From an uncultured Clostridia bacterium (GTDB taxonomy: Bacteria; Bacillota; Clostridia; Oscillospirales; Ruminococcaceae), in the NCBI GenBank assembly GCA_947389015.1, contig CANDVA010000002.1:1-64000 (forward strand): a DNA stretch of 64,000 bases, written 5' to 3'. The notes under the pieces are model-generated. The model worked only from the letters and a program-made list of their open reading frames with translations, had not been told where the DNA came from and searched no databases. Position numbers and translations under genes: made by a program. This document shows, piece by piece, positions 34,181 through 43,222 of the stretch; the stretch's first letter is position 1, and each line of letters opens with the position of its first letter.

Positions 34181-35083
34181 CTATTCTATACTTTTCAGAA
34201 ATTTCACAAAGTATTCGGGAAGCTCCGAATCAAACTCCATATACTCGCCCGTCCTCGGGTGAACGAACCCTATCTTTTTCGCGTGAAGGCACTGTCCGCC
34301 AAGCCATTTCGGCTTGCCGTTTCCATAGACCTCGTCGCCCGCGACGGGGTGTCCGATGTAGCTCATATGCACGCGTATCTGGTGCGTTCTTCCCGTTTCG
34401 AGTTGAACCGCGATGTGAGTATATCCCGCGTAATTGCGTATCACGCTGTAATGAGTTACCGCCTCGCGCGAGTTATCGGAAGTCACGCACATTCGCTTGC
34501 GGTCGGTCTTATGACGACCGATAGGCGCGTTGACCGTGCCGCTCTCCTTTATCGAGCCCGTCACGACCGCGCTGTACTCTCTCGTAAACGTGTGCGCCTT
34601 TATCTGCTCGGACAACCCGAGATGAGCGAAGTCGTTCTTCGCGACCATAAGCAGCCCGCTCGTGTCCTTGTCGATACGGTGAACTATCCCGGGGCGTATC
34701 TCGCCGTTTATTCCCGACAGACTATCGCCGCACCGATACATCAGCGCATTGACGAGCGTTCCCGAATAATGCCCCGCCGCAGGGTGGACTACCATACCCT
34801 TGGGCTTATTCACGACCAATAAGTCCTCGTCATCGTAGACTATCTCGAGCGGGATATCCTCGGGGAGGATATCGGCGCTTTCGGGCTCGGGCAGCTCCAC
34901 CGCGACAAGCGCCCCCTCGGTCGGCACGTCTTTTTTTCCGCACGGCTTACCGTCCACGGTGACACGCCCTTGCTCTATCAACTTGACCGCCGCGCTCCGC
35001 GACAGCTCTGTACTGTCGGATATCAGCTTGTCCAATCGGCAGCCGCCCGCCGCCGTGAAATCAATTCTTTTCCTCGTCTCCAT
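34181..35083 (-). CDS. RluA/RluD family pseudouridine synthase
   Basis: This 300-residue enzyme isomerises uridines in 23S rRNA. It has an N-terminal S4 RNA-binding domain (about 13-75) and a catalytic domain with GIVHRIDKDTSGLLMVAKND, which holds the catalytic Asp, and QIRVHMSYIGHPVAGDEVYG. The start ATG 35083 was chosen because RluD homologues begin close to it; an ATG at 35113 lacks a ribosome site. It overlaps the end of lspA by 23 bases, the usual lspA-rluD arrangement. Confidence 0.92.
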   Translation of the reverse strand: METRKRIDFTAAGGCRLDKLISDSTELSRSAAVKLIEQGRVTVDGKPCGKKDVPTEGALVAVELPEPESADILPEDIPLEIVYDDEDLLVVNKPKGMVVHPAAGHYSGTLVNALMYRCGDSLSGINGEIRPGIVHRIDKDTSGLLMVAKNDFAHLGLSEQIKAHTFTREYSAVVTGSIKESGTVNAPIGRHKTDRKRMCVTSDNSREAVTHYSVIRNYAGYTHIAVQLETGRTHQIRVHMSYIGHPVAGDEVYGNGKPKWLGGQCLHAKKIGFVHPRTGEYMEFDSELPEYFVKFLKSIE

Positions 35084-35609
35084 TTTCTCCGTCGCTTTCA
35101 CCGTCCGCGCCATCGGCTATCCGCGCCTTTTTCTTTTTATGAGCCTTGATCTCGTCGGTAAGCACAACGATAAACAGCAGCACCGCACCGCATACCGCGC
35201 AAATGTCCGCGACGTTGAATATCGGGAAATTTATCAGTCGAAAGTCAATAAAATCCACGACAAGACCATCGTTAAATATCCTGTCGATCAGATTTCCAAT
35301 GCCGCCGCTCAGAATAAGTCCCACGGACGCGACGTAAACGGGACGCTTTACCTTCTTGAAGATCATAGCGTACAGCAAAACCACAATGACCGCTGATGTC
35401 ATGATTATAAGGAACAGCTTATGTCCCTGCAGCTTACTGAACGCCGCGCCGCTGTTCAGACAATAATAGACGTTCAGCACCTCGGTATCGCCAATTTTGA
35501 TGATATGAATAGTATCCTGCAGCTCCATGTTCGCGGAGACGATATATTTCGTCAGTCTGTCCACTCCGACCAACAGAGCCGCTATCAGCAGCCAGATATA
35601 TTGCAGCAA
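35061..35609 (-). CDS. lspA: Lipoprotein signal peptidase (SPase II)
   Basis: LspA cleaves prolipoprotein signal peptides in the membrane. This 182-residue protein has four membrane helices, the conserved LNSGAAFS segment, and both catalytic Asp motifs: IGNLIDRI followed by VVDFIDF, and FNVADICAV. About 25 residues beyond the last helix are highly charged (Lys then Glu/Asp-rich) and longer than usual. It acts on lipoproteins such as those encoded at 15432 and 28897. It lies between ileS and rluD. Confidence 0.95.
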   Translation of the reverse strand: MLQYIWLLIAALLVGVDRLTKYIVSANMELQDTIHIIKIGDTEVLNVYYCLNSGAAFSKLQGHKLFLIIMTSAVIVVLLYAMIFKKVKRPVYVASVGLILSGGIGNLIDRIFNDGLVVDFIDFRLINFPIFNVADICAVCGAVLLFIVVLTDEIKAHKKKKARIADGADGESDGENGDEEKN

Positions 35610-35705
35610 TTAAAATTCCTCTTTTCGTAGGTCAAATCAGATTATTCCTATTTTATAACGCAGAATTCGGGAAGGGGAAATACCCCCTCCCCGATCGGTT
35701 ATCGC

Positions 35706-38516
35706 TTATTCAAAATGCGTCTTGATTACGTCCGCGCAGCGTCTGCAAAGGTTCGGGTATTTGCTGTCGCTGCCGACGGTATCGTCGAACTTCCAGCAGC
35801 GCTCGCACGCGCAGCCCGCCTTCTTCGTTACCGTTACCGAGCACACTGCGCCCTTGTATTCGCCCTCGCCGCTCGCATTCACCTTAACGCCCGATACGAT
35901 ACAAGCGTCGGCAAGCTCGCTCTCGAGAGCCTTTACAGCCTCGTCCGCGGTGAATATCTCCACCATAGCCTCCAGCGACTTTCCGATAACCTTGTCGGCG
36001 CGCTTGAGCTCAAGAGCCGCCAGAACGTCGTCGCGGACAGCGTGTATCTTCGCCCACTTCTCCTCGTCGGCGGTCACGCCCGTTCTTTCGGGCATCTGAT
36101 TGAAGATAACGGAACGCGTATCGTCGTCCTTTTTATGCGGCATAAACTGCCAGATCTCGTCGGCAGTGTAGCACAAAATAGGCGCTATCATGCGAACCAG
36201 AGCATCAAGAATAACGTACATAGCGGTCTGGACGGACTTTCTCGCGGGAGAGTCCGCAGCCTCGCAGTACAGCGTATCCTTAACAATATCAAGATAAAAA
36301 TTCGACATATCCACAACGCAGAAGCTTATCAGCGCGTGATACGCGAGATAATAGTCGAACGCCTCATAGGAAGCCTTTACCTTGTCGATCACCTCGTCAA
36401 GCCGCGCGAGCGCCCACTTATCAAGCTCGCGGAGCTTATCGAACGGAGCCGCTTCGGTGTTCGGGTCGAAGCCCTTGGTGTCGTTAAGGTTGCCGAGGAT
36501 ATAGCGCGCGGTGTTGCGTATCTTGCGGTAGCTCTCGGAGAGCTGCTTGAGCATATCCTTGGAAACGCGTATATCCGCGTGATAGTCGAGCGAAGCTACC
36601 CACAGACGCAGAACGTCCGCGCCGAAGTCCTTGATGACCTCCTCGGGGAATATCTGATTGCCCTTGGACTTGTGCATCTGCTGACCGTTTCCGTCGACTA
36701 CCCAGCCGTGAGTGCAGACCGCCTTGTACGGCGCCTGACCCGTCGTCGCGACGGAGGTGAGCAGACTCGACTGGAACCAGCCGCGGTATTGATCGCATCC
36801 CTCCAGATACATATCCGCGGGCCACGAAAGCTCGGGGCGCTCTTTCAGAACGGCCGCGTGTGTGCAGCCCGAGTCGAACCATACGTCGAAAATATCCATT
36901 TCCTTGCGGAATTTATTGCACCCGCACTCGCACTTCACGTCCGCGGGAATAAACTCGCTTGCGTCCTTTGCGTACCAAGCGTCGGAGCTTTCCGCCCTGA
37001 ACAGGTCGGAGATAGCCTTTATAGTCGTGTCGTTGATTACCGTCTTTCCGCAGTCCTCACAATAGAGCATGGGAATGGGAACTCCCCATCTTCTCTGACG
37101 GGAAATGCACCAGTCGGAGCGCATATTCACCATATTCTTGATACGCTCCTCGCCCCACTCGGGTATCCACTTCACGCCCTCGATAGCCTTAATGGTCTCA
37201 GGCTTGAACATATCAACATTGCAGAACCACTGATCGGTAGCGCGGTAGATTATAGGCTCATGACAGCGCCAGCAGTGCGGATACGGATGGACGATCTTCT
37301 GCATCGCGAGCAGTGTGTTGTCGTTCTCCAGACGCTGAGCGATAGCCTTGTTGGCGTCTGCGGTCTTTAAGCCCTTGAATTCGCCCGCCTCCTCGGTGAG
37401 TACACCCTTTGCGTCAACGGGAACGATAATACTGAACATTCCCTTGTACTCGGGCTTCATGCATACCTCGAAGTCCTCCACGCCGAAGCCCGGTGCGGTA
37501 TGAACGCAGCCCGTGCCGCTGTCGAGCGTTACGTGATTGCCCACGATAACGGGTGAACGTCTCGGCAAAAACGGGTGATCGGTCTCAATAAGCTCCAGCT
37601 CGCTGCCCTTAAAGCTGCCGACCGTGCTGTACTTCTTTATCCCGACGGCGCTCATAACGGTATCGACAAGCTCTCTCGCCATAAGCAGATACTCGCCGTT
37701 GGACTTGGATTCCTCGTCCTCGACCTTAACGAACGTGTACTCGTAATTCGGACCTAAACAGATAGCGAGGTTGCCGGGGAGCGTCCATGTTGTGGTCGTC
37801 CAGATAACGACATACGCCTTTTTGAGGTCAATTCCCAGACTGCCGAGCTTGCCCTTATCGTCGACCAGCGGGAACTTAACGTAAATGGAATAGCACGGGT
37901 CGTCCTGATACTCGATCTCCGCCTCGGCAAGCGCGGTATTGCAGTCCGCGCACCAGTATACGGGCTTCAGTCCCTTGTAGATGTAGCCTTTCTTGTACAT
38001 CTCGCCGAATACCTCGACCTGCTTAGCCTCAAACGCGGGCTTTATGGTGAGATACGGGTCGTCGAAATCGCCCCACACGCCCAATCTCTTGAACTGAGCT
38101 TTCTGGTCGTCAAGACAGGACAGCGCGAACTGACGGCAGCTCTTGCGCAACTCCACGGGATCGACCGCGCCGCTGTCAACGCCGAGCTGCTTTATCGCCT
38201 TAAGCTCGATAGGCAGACCATGGCAGTCCCAGCCGGGTACATAATTCGCGTTGTAACCGGTCATCGACTTGTATTTTACAATAATATCCTTAAGCACCTT
38301 GTTTAGCGCGGTACCGAGATGAATGTTTCCGTTCGCGTAAGGAGGACCGTCGTGCAGCGTATACGAGGGCTTGCCCTTGTTTTTCTCGGCAAGCGCGTAG
38401 TACATACGCTCGCGCTCCCACCTTTCCAGCATTTCCGGCTCTCTCTTGGGCAAATTGCCGCGCATCGGAAAATCGGTCTGCGGCAGATTTACCGTACTGT
38501 TAAGATCCACTGACAT
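35706..38516 (-). CDS. ileS: Isoleucyl-tRNA synthetase
   Basis: This class Ia synthetase of 936 residues charges tRNA-Ile and edits misactivated valine. The HIGH motif is in PYANGNIHLGTALNK (about 60-74), the editing domain at about 200-400 includes a TAPGFGVEDFEV-type segment, and KMSKS appears as MHKSKGNQI (about 600). The C-terminal zinc finger is CERC/CRRC at about 905-928. It follows divIVA, as in many Firmicutes. The 82-base gap upstream is too short for a T-box leader. Confidence 0.97.
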   Translation of the reverse strand: MSVDLNSTVNLPQTDFPMRGNLPKREPEMLERWERERMYYALAEKNKGKPSYTLHDGPPYANGNIHLGTALNKVLKDIIVKYKSMTGYNANYVPGWDCHGLPIELKAIKQLGVDSGAVDPVELRKSCRQFALSCLDDQKAQFKRLGVWGDFDDPYLTIKPAFEAKQVEVFGEMYKKGYIYKGLKPVYWCADCNTALAEAEIEYQDDPCYSIYVKFPLVDDKGKLGSLGIDLKKAYVVIWTTTTWTLPGNLAICLGPNYEYTFVKVEDEESKSNGEYLLMARELVDTVMSAVGIKKYSTVGSFKGSELELIETDHPFLPRRSPVIVGNHVTLDSGTGCVHTAPGFGVEDFEVCMKPEYKGMFSIIVPVDAKGVLTEEAGEFKGLKTADANKAIAQRLENDNTLLAMQKIVHPYPHCWRCHEPIIYRATDQWFCNVDMFKPETIKAIEGVKWIPEWGEERIKNMVNMRSDWCISRQRRWGVPIPMLYCEDCGKTVINDTTIKAISDLFRAESSDAWYAKDASEFIPADVKCECGCNKFRKEMDIFDVWFDSGCTHAAVLKERPELSWPADMYLEGCDQYRGWFQSSLLTSVATTGQAPYKAVCTHGWVVDGNGQQMHKSKGNQIFPEEVIKDFGADVLRLWVASLDYHADIRVSKDMLKQLSESYRKIRNTARYILGNLNDTKGFDPNTEAAPFDKLRELDKWALARLDEVIDKVKASYEAFDYYLAYHALISFCVVDMSNFYLDIVKDTLYCEAADSPARKSVQTAMYVILDALVRMIAPILCYTADEIWQFMPHKKDDDTRSVIFNQMPERTGVTADEEKWAKIHAVRDDVLAALELKRADKVIGKSLEAMVEIFTADEAVKALESELADACIVSGVKVNASGEGEYKGAVCSVTVTKKAGCACERCWKFDDTVGSDSKYPNLCRRCADVIKTHFE

Positions 38517-38598
38517 AATGTTTCTCCTAAATTTTGTTTATATTCAAGCTGTCGACAAGCTGTTCTCCAACATATGGGGCTTCTCGACAGACTGATAT

Positions 38599-39477
38599 TT
38601 ATTTATTGTTTTTGCCGAACTGAAGTTTGTCGTGACGGGAGGTACCCTCCTCGGACTTCTTGAAGAACGGCAGATCGTGCTCTGCGGTCTTATCCGCCAC
38701 GCTGTTCTCTTCCTTTACGGGCTCGTCCTTTTTATCCTTGGGCTTGTCCGCAGGCTTGGGAGCGGGCTTGGGCGCAGGCTTGACCTTCTGCTGAGCAGCC
38801 TTTGCGGCGTTAGCCTGTGCAGCCTGAGCCGCCTGCTTTTTACGCTCCGCCTCGCGCTTCTCCACTTCCTCGGCTGTTCTCCTTATATAGTCGTTCTCGC
38901 ATTTCTCGGGCAGCGCCTCGATAAACGCGATATGCTCCTTATAACCCGCGAGTATCTTAGCCCTGTATTCGAGAACTTCCTTGCGAGTCTGCTGGAGAAT
39001 ATTCTCCTGAATTTCCTGCTGTCTGTCCATCGCCGCCTTGATCTCGGCAGCCTTGTTGTTAGCGTCGCTGACGATCTTCGCCGCGGTAGCGTCCGCTTCC
39101 GCGCGCGTTTTCTTGGAGTATTCGTCCGCGTCGTTGACCAGTCTCTCGGACTTCGTCTTTGCGTCGGCAAGCTGCTTGGTAACAGTCTCGTTGGTCTCCT
39201 TAGTGAGCTTTTCCGCCGAAGCCTTGGACTCGGCAACGATCGCGTTACCCTGCTTCTGCGCTACGAGCAGCGCGTCTCTGAGGGCGTCCTCGTCGTCGCG
39301 GTACTCGCGTATCTTATCGGCCAATACCTCAAGCTTTCTCTCAAGCTCGCCCTTTTCCTTCTGGAGCTGCGCAAACTCGTCGGAGACCTCTTTAAGGTAT
39401 TCATCTACGTCATCAGGCTTATATCCGTTAAAAGCCGCCTTCTCAAATTTTTTTGTTACAATTTCCTTTGCGTTCAT
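38599..39477 (-). CDS. divIVA: DivIVA-domain cell-division protein
   Basis: DivIVA-type proteins sense negative membrane curvature and recruit division or wall-growth factors to septa and poles. This 292-residue protein starts with the membrane-binding motif FEKAAFNGYKPDDVDEYL (about 11-28). A long coiled coil (about 30-210) follows, then a Lys/Pro/Ala-rich tail (about 215-292). The tail is longer than in B. subtilis DivIVA. It stands in the canonical sepF-ylmH-divIVA-ileS order. GGAGG lies 13 bases before the ATG. Confidence 0.93.
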   Translation of the reverse strand: MNAKEIVTKKFEKAAFNGYKPDDVDEYLKEVSDEFAQLQKEKGELERKLEVLADKIREYRDDEDALRDALLVAQKQGNAIVAESKASAEKLTKETNETVTKQLADAKTKSERLVNDADEYSKKTRAEADATAAKIVSDANNKAAEIKAAMDRQQEIQENILQQTRKEVLEYRAKILAGYKEHIAFIEALPEKCENDYIRRTAEEVEKREAERKKQAAQAAQANAAKAAQQKVKPAPKPAPKPADKPKDKKDEPVKEENSVADKTAEHDLPFFKKSEEGTSRHDKLQFGKNNK

Positions 39478-39503
39478 CTGATCTCTCTTCCCTCCGAAAT
39501 TCC

Positions 39504-39588
39504 GCAGGATATCCTGCTCTTACCATTAACGAAAAAGCATAAACTGCTTTTATAGGAATAGCGGCGTATCGGCACGCCATTCCTATAA
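39504..39588. other. Palindrome and long hairpin between ylmH and divIVA
   Basis: A perfect 14-base palindrome GCAGGATATCCTGC (39504-39517) lies about 27 bases before the divIVA start. Further upstream, TATAGGAAT (39552-39560) pairs with ATTCCTATA (39580-39588), with an inner stem GGCGT/ACGCC (39564-39579). No T-run follows on either strand, so a regulatory leader or operator is likelier than a terminator. Confidence 0.5.
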
Positions 39589-39620
39589 ATACAGTGTTCA
39601 AAACCGTCAAGCAACCGGTC

Positions 39621-40421
39621 CTATGCATATTTTTCTATAACAACGCGCAGCCTACCCTTTTTGGTCTGCCCAACGATCTCCGCCAGACGAAACCTTCCGT
39701 AACCGCGAATTGAAATTACGGTTTTTTCCTTTACCGTGCCGCTTATATTAAGACACACCGAAAAATCCGCACTTACCTGCCCCGATTTTATGAGCGACGC
39801 GGATTTCTCTCTTGAAATATTTGTACAAGCGCCCACGATACAATCAAGCCGCAGCGATGATACCGCCGCATCTATCCTCTCAAACTTCGCACTCGGAAGC
39901 TCTCGGACAATGCCTCTTTCAACTTTTACGCCGACCCTCCCGATCTTTGTGATATCGGCGATCAGCTCCTCCGCCGTATCGAGACAAAACACGATCGCAT
40001 ACTCCTCGGCGGCTAAGATATCCCCCACGGCGCTGCGCTGTAAGCCCGCCGAAAGAACCGCCCCGAGAAAATCGCGGTGTGAAAGCTTATCTCTCCCGCG
40101 AAACGAAAACGTGACGGCGCGCACGGGGAAAAGCTCGTCCGCGGGCGTCTCCTCGGCGTAAGTGCCTTTGAGAAAGCCGCAGACAGTCCTTGCCGCGCCG
40201 TCATATCCCCCGTAAAATATCGGGACCGCACCCGTTTGCGCCGCGCCGTAACCTGCCACTACCGCCTCCCGCTCATTCAGAAAGCGGGAGAAACGCGGAA
40301 TTCCGGTTCTTTGGCTGAGTTCAGCCAGATCGGAAATATGCGCAAACAGAAAACGTTCCTCATCGTTTGAAAGCTCGAAATTCACTTTATGCCGTATTAC
40401 TCGTCGATATTGTTGATCCAT
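39621..40421 (-). CDS. YlmH family S4-domain RNA-binding protein
   Basis: This 266-residue protein has the YlmH layout: an N-terminal alpha/beta region, a central domain with FSFRGRDKLSHRDFLGAVLS, and a C-terminal S4 domain (about 185-250) with REKSASLIKSGQV. In B. subtilis YlmH belongs to the cell-division ylm cluster and has been linked to rescue of stalled ribosomes. ATG 40421 overlaps sepF by 25 bases, and a GTG at 40385 is an alternative start; neither has a clear ribosome site. ylmG is missing between sepF and ylmH. Confidence 0.88.
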   Translation of the reverse strand: MDQQYRRVIRHKVNFELSNDEERFLFAHISDLAELSQRTGIPRFSRFLNEREAVVAGYGAAQTGAVPIFYGGYDGAARTVCGFLKGTYAEETPADELFPVRAVTFSFRGRDKLSHRDFLGAVLSAGLQRSAVGDILAAEEYAIVFCLDTAEELIADITKIGRVGVKVERGIVRELPSAKFERIDAAVSSLRLDCIVGACTNISREKSASLIKSGQVSADFSVCLNISGTVKEKTVISIRGYGRFRLAEIVGQTKKGRLRVVIEKYA

Positions 40422-40846
40422 TCAACATTCTTGGGCGCTACCGCGTAGGTGCAGGTATCTACCTTCTTGATCCTGCCCTCGAAAGCGGCGGCAACTCCGG
40501 TCATAAAATCAACGATACGAGTGCCGATCTCCTGATCGATACCGTTAAGGTTCAGGAAGATGATAGTGCCCTCGCGCAGCTTATCTACCGCGCCGTTCAT
40601 TACCTCGTCATATCCCGACGGCTTCATGATGAACAGTCTCGGACTGCCCGAACCGCTGTGCATATTGATGATCTTAGAGCTGTTTGAATTACTGCCGTAA
40701 GAGCTCGAAAAATCGGAATAACCCGAAGAATAGCCTGCCTCCTCGTTCGTTACAGCATTGGAAGAGGTATCGTATCCATCGTCGTAATCCACAAATCCCT
40801 CGTTCTCGTCCCCCGTGCCGAAAATGCTCTTTAAAAAGTTCGCCAT
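40397..40846 (-). CDS. sepF: Cell division protein SepF
   Basis: SepF anchors and bundles FtsZ filaments at the septum. This 149-residue protein has the N-terminal amphipathic membrane-binding helix (MANFLKSIFG), a Ser/Tyr/Gly/Asp-rich linker (about 15-62) and the SepF core (about 65-149). The core includes REGTIIFLNLNGIDQEIGTR and IVDFMTGVAAAFEG. The GGGAGG ribosome site is clear. The neighbours yggS, ylmH and divIVA confirm the assignment. Confidence 0.95.
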   Translation of the reverse strand: MANFLKSIFGTGDENEGFVDYDDGYDTSSNAVTNEEAGYSSGYSDFSSSYGSNSNSSKIINMHSGSGSPRLFIMKPSGYDEVMNGAVDKLREGTIIFLNLNGIDQEIGTRIVDFMTGVAAAFEGRIKKVDTCTYAVAPKNVEWINNIDE

Positions 40847-40863
40847 TGTTAATTTCCTCCCAA

Positions 40864-41565
40864 TTATAAATATTTCCTGTATCCGAACAGACCTGAGCCT
40901 ATACGGACAATTGTGGCCCCATATTTTACAGCCGCCTCATAGTCTCCCGACATTCCCATCGAAAGTGTGTCAAACACCGCATTCTCTCTGTTATGCGCGT
41001 TATCGACCTTCAAGCGCTCGAACAGCTCCTGCATTCTCGCAAAAACGCTCTCCGAACAGCCCGCGGGCGGTATCGTCATCAGACCTCTCAGCCTGATATT
41101 CGGCAGACCGGCTATCTCCGCGCAGAATTCGCCCGCGCTTTCGGCCGTTATGCCGCCCTTTGTCTGCTCCTCACCTATATTTATTTCGGTGAGTATATCC
41201 ATAATTATCCCGTGCTGAGCCGCGCGGCGGTCGATCTCCTCCGCTAACCGCAGACTATCCACGGAATGAATCATTGATACCTTATCAATAATGTACTTCA
41301 CCTTGTTGGTCTGAAGTCCTCCTATGAAGTGAACCTCAGCGGGCTTGTAGCTTTCCCGCTTTTCAAGGTACTCCTGCACCCTGTTCTCGCCCAGCAGTGA
41401 AATCCCCAGACCTATCGCGTAATTTATCCGTTCGGGACTGACTGTCTTGGTAACAGCCATAATACGGACGTCGCGACCCGATCTCGCTATATTCTCACAG
41501 ATACCGAGGTAATTCACGCGAATATCCTCAAAGGTAGTCTGCGTATTATCGGATAACTTTTCCAT
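40864..41565 (-). CDS. YggS family PLP-binding protein
   Basis: This 233-residue single-domain alanine-racemase-fold protein binds pyridoxal phosphate and helps PLP homeostasis; it has no proven enzymatic reaction. The PLP lysine is in IMAVTKTVSPE (about residue 38), and the C-terminal SMGMSGDYEAAVKYGATIVRIGSGLFG binds the phosphate. It corresponds to ylmE in the division cluster. It overlaps the preceding HlyD-like gene by 20 bases, and no ribosome site is seen, so translation is probably coupled. Confidence 0.92.
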   Translation of the reverse strand: MEKLSDNTQTTFEDIRVNYLGICENIARSGRDVRIMAVTKTVSPERINYAIGLGISLLGENRVQEYLEKRESYKPAEVHFIGGLQTNKVKYIIDKVSMIHSVDSLRLAEEIDRRAAQHGIIMDILTEINIGEEQTKGGITAESAGEFCAEIAGLPNIRLRGLMTIPPAGCSESVFARMQELFERLKVDNAHNRENAVFDTLSMGMSGDYEAAVKYGATIVRIGSGLFGYRKYL

Positions 41566-42760
41566 CGTACAAATCTTTACCCTCGGTAACTATTTCATCA
41601 TACAGCTTAAGGTAATCATCGTCGGTCTCCTGCGAGCAGATGACATACCCCTCGCCCCAGTAGACAACGTTCACCTTCTTGAACACCAGACTGTCTCCGC
41701 GCACGATGAACACTCCGCGCTCGTCATTTTCGTTGTAGCGCAGCGCCTTTCTTGATACGCGAAGTCCTCCGTAGCTGTTGACAAGCAGCTTGAAGCGCGC
41801 GGTTCTTCCCGACGCGACGGCAGAATTCAGCTTATCGCATTCGAAAATATACAGCGCTTTGTTATCGCCGCAGTTTTTCGCCGAAATGATATCCGCGTCA
41901 ATAAGGTATGTACCCGAGCCGACGCGCAGCGTGACCTCGCTGCCCTCGTAAAGTCCGAACATCTTCTCGGTATCTATGATCGCCGCGACGCGCCAGTGAT
42001 AATCGCCGATAAGCTTTCCGATAGCGTTTGAGCTCCGCGTTTTTACGGGAGACGCTACCACCTCGTTTATCTTATCCTCGGTGATATCCTCCGCGCTCGC
42101 GTAACCGAGCTCGCCCTCGTAGCCGTCGACTTCGCTGACGAAATAACCCGCGCCGCCCGCGATGACCTCGCGGACGCCGCCCGAAATAAGCGTGTTCAGC
42201 CTGTTGATCTCGTCGTTCAGCTGCTTTTTCTTAGTACCGTAGCCGTCGGCTGCCTTAAGCGTGATCTCGCGCTTGCACATAGCCTCCAGCAGATAACTCT
42301 GCTTGTCGCCCGCAGCGGCAAGATCGCCGTCTATTATACTCGATATGATATCCGAGTGGCTCTCGTTTATCTGTATGGAAATAGCCTCAAGCTGAGAATT
42401 ATCGGTGCCGACAAGTCTTTCGGCGCTCTCGAGCACCGCGATCTGTCTTTGGAGCAGACCGATCTCTCTCAGATAAGCCGCGTCGTTATCGCTTTTGTAT
42501 CGCCTTGCCACAACGGAGCTCTTGCCAACCTTTGAGCCGTTTACCTGCTCGTAGCTCAGTATGCCCGTACCGCCGTCGTAGATAAGCGTTTCATCGCGCA
42601 GATATACGCCGTCGAACGGAACCTCCTCCTCAACGCCGTAGAAAAACGCCGTTTCGGTGGTAATATTCTCGCCGCCCGCAAAGAAGATCTGCCCCACGGC
42701 GACCAGTATGACAAACACGGACAATGTCACGATAATGACGGTCGTCCAGCCCGAGTTCAT
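41546..42760 (-). CDS. HlyD-like periplasmic adaptor protein
   Basis: This 404-residue protein has one N-terminal membrane helix (about 7-28), a biotinyl-lipoyl-like segment split by a coiled-coil region (about 95-195, with heptad-rich stretches), and beta-rich C-terminal domains. It resembles HlyD/MFP adaptor proteins found between hfq and the ylm genes in Clostridia. No transporter or ATPase gene is adjacent, so its partner is unknown. The start ATG lies directly after the hfq stop, behind GAGGAA, and the end overlaps yggS. Confidence 0.65.
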   Translation of the reverse strand: MNSGWTTVIIVTLSVFVILVAVGQIFFAGGENITTETAFFYGVEEEVPFDGVYLRDETLIYDGGTGILSYEQVNGSKVGKSSVVARRYKSDNDAAYLREIGLLQRQIAVLESAERLVGTDNSQLEAISIQINESHSDIISSIIDGDLAAAGDKQSYLLEAMCKREITLKAADGYGTKKKQLNDEINRLNTLISGGVREVIAGGAGYFVSEVDGYEGELGYASAEDITEDKINEVVASPVKTRSSNAIGKLIGDYHWRVAAIIDTEKMFGLYEGSEVTLRVGSGTYLIDADIISAKNCGDNKALYIFECDKLNSAVASGRTARFKLLVNSYGGLRVSRKALRYNENDERGVFIVRGDSLVFKKVNVVYWGEGYVICSQETDDDYLKLYDEIVTEGKDLYDGKVIR

Positions 42761-43006
42761 TTATTCCTCCTCGGACTTCTCGTAAGCGTCGAGTATGGAC
42801 ACGGGCTTAAACGGCGTGATCGTGGAGATCGCGTGTTTATAGATCATATTCTGTTTGCCGTCCGTATCCAGTATGACGATGTAATTATCAAACCCCTTTA
42901 CGATACCCTTGAACTGAAATCCGTTGGTAATGTAGATCGTTACGGGTATCTTGTCCTTCCTCGCCTGATTGAGGAAAACGTCCTGTAAATTGATGTCTTT
43001 AGCCAT
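42761..43006 (-). CDS. hfq: RNA chaperone Hfq
   Basis: Hfq is a hexameric Sm-like protein that binds U-rich and A-rich RNA and assists small-RNA regulation. This 81-residue protein has Sm1 ([20 protein letters not shown] and [15 protein letters not shown]) and Sm2 with the key MIYKHAIST. The start is ATG 43006, behind AAGGTGATC; an in-frame start at 43015 would lie on that site. It follows miaA, the classic miaA-hfq pair, but after an AT-rich 216-base gap holding a probable own promoter. Confidence 0.95.
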   Translation of the reverse strand: MAKDINLQDVFLNQARKDKIPVTIYITNGFQFKGIVKGFDNYIVILDTDGKQNMIYKHAISTITPFKPVSILDAYEKSEEE

Positions 43007-43079
43007 TTTGATCACCTTTTCTCTCTGTATTAAAAAGCAAAGAATCCGTCCGGAATTTCCAGCTTTTTCCTAATGCCCC

Positions 43080-43099
43080 AACTATATAGTTCTAGTATA
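43080..43099 (-). promoter_or_regulatory. Probable hfq promoter with palindrome at the start site
   Basis: On the minus strand TATACT (43094-43099) is preceded by TG-N, an extended -10, with a poor -35 (TAGCTT) 17 bases away and long A/T tracts upstream. A perfect 12-base palindrome AACTATATAGTT (43080-43091) would cover the transcription start, like an operator. Confidence 0.5.
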
Positions 43100-43181
43100 A
43101 CATACTTTTTTAAAAAAAGCTACTGTTTTAAGTATTTTTTTTAAAAAAATCAAAAAAAATTTAAGAAAAAGTCCATTTATA

Positions 43182-43212
43182 TTCCATAATATGCTATTAT
43201 TTCCATAATATG
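43182..43212. repeat. Pair of 12-base direct repeats between miaA and hfq
   Basis: TTCCATAATATG occurs at 43182-43193 and again at 43201-43212, about two helical turns apart, in the AT-rich gap just after the miaA stop. It may be a binding site or chance in AT-rich DNA. Confidence 0.5.
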
Positions 43213-43222
43213 TAAGTTATTA

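Noticed and set aside
38517-38598. T-box leader before ileS
   Set aside because: The gap is only 82 bases and lacks the specifier and antiterminator elements; transcription probably comes from upstream.
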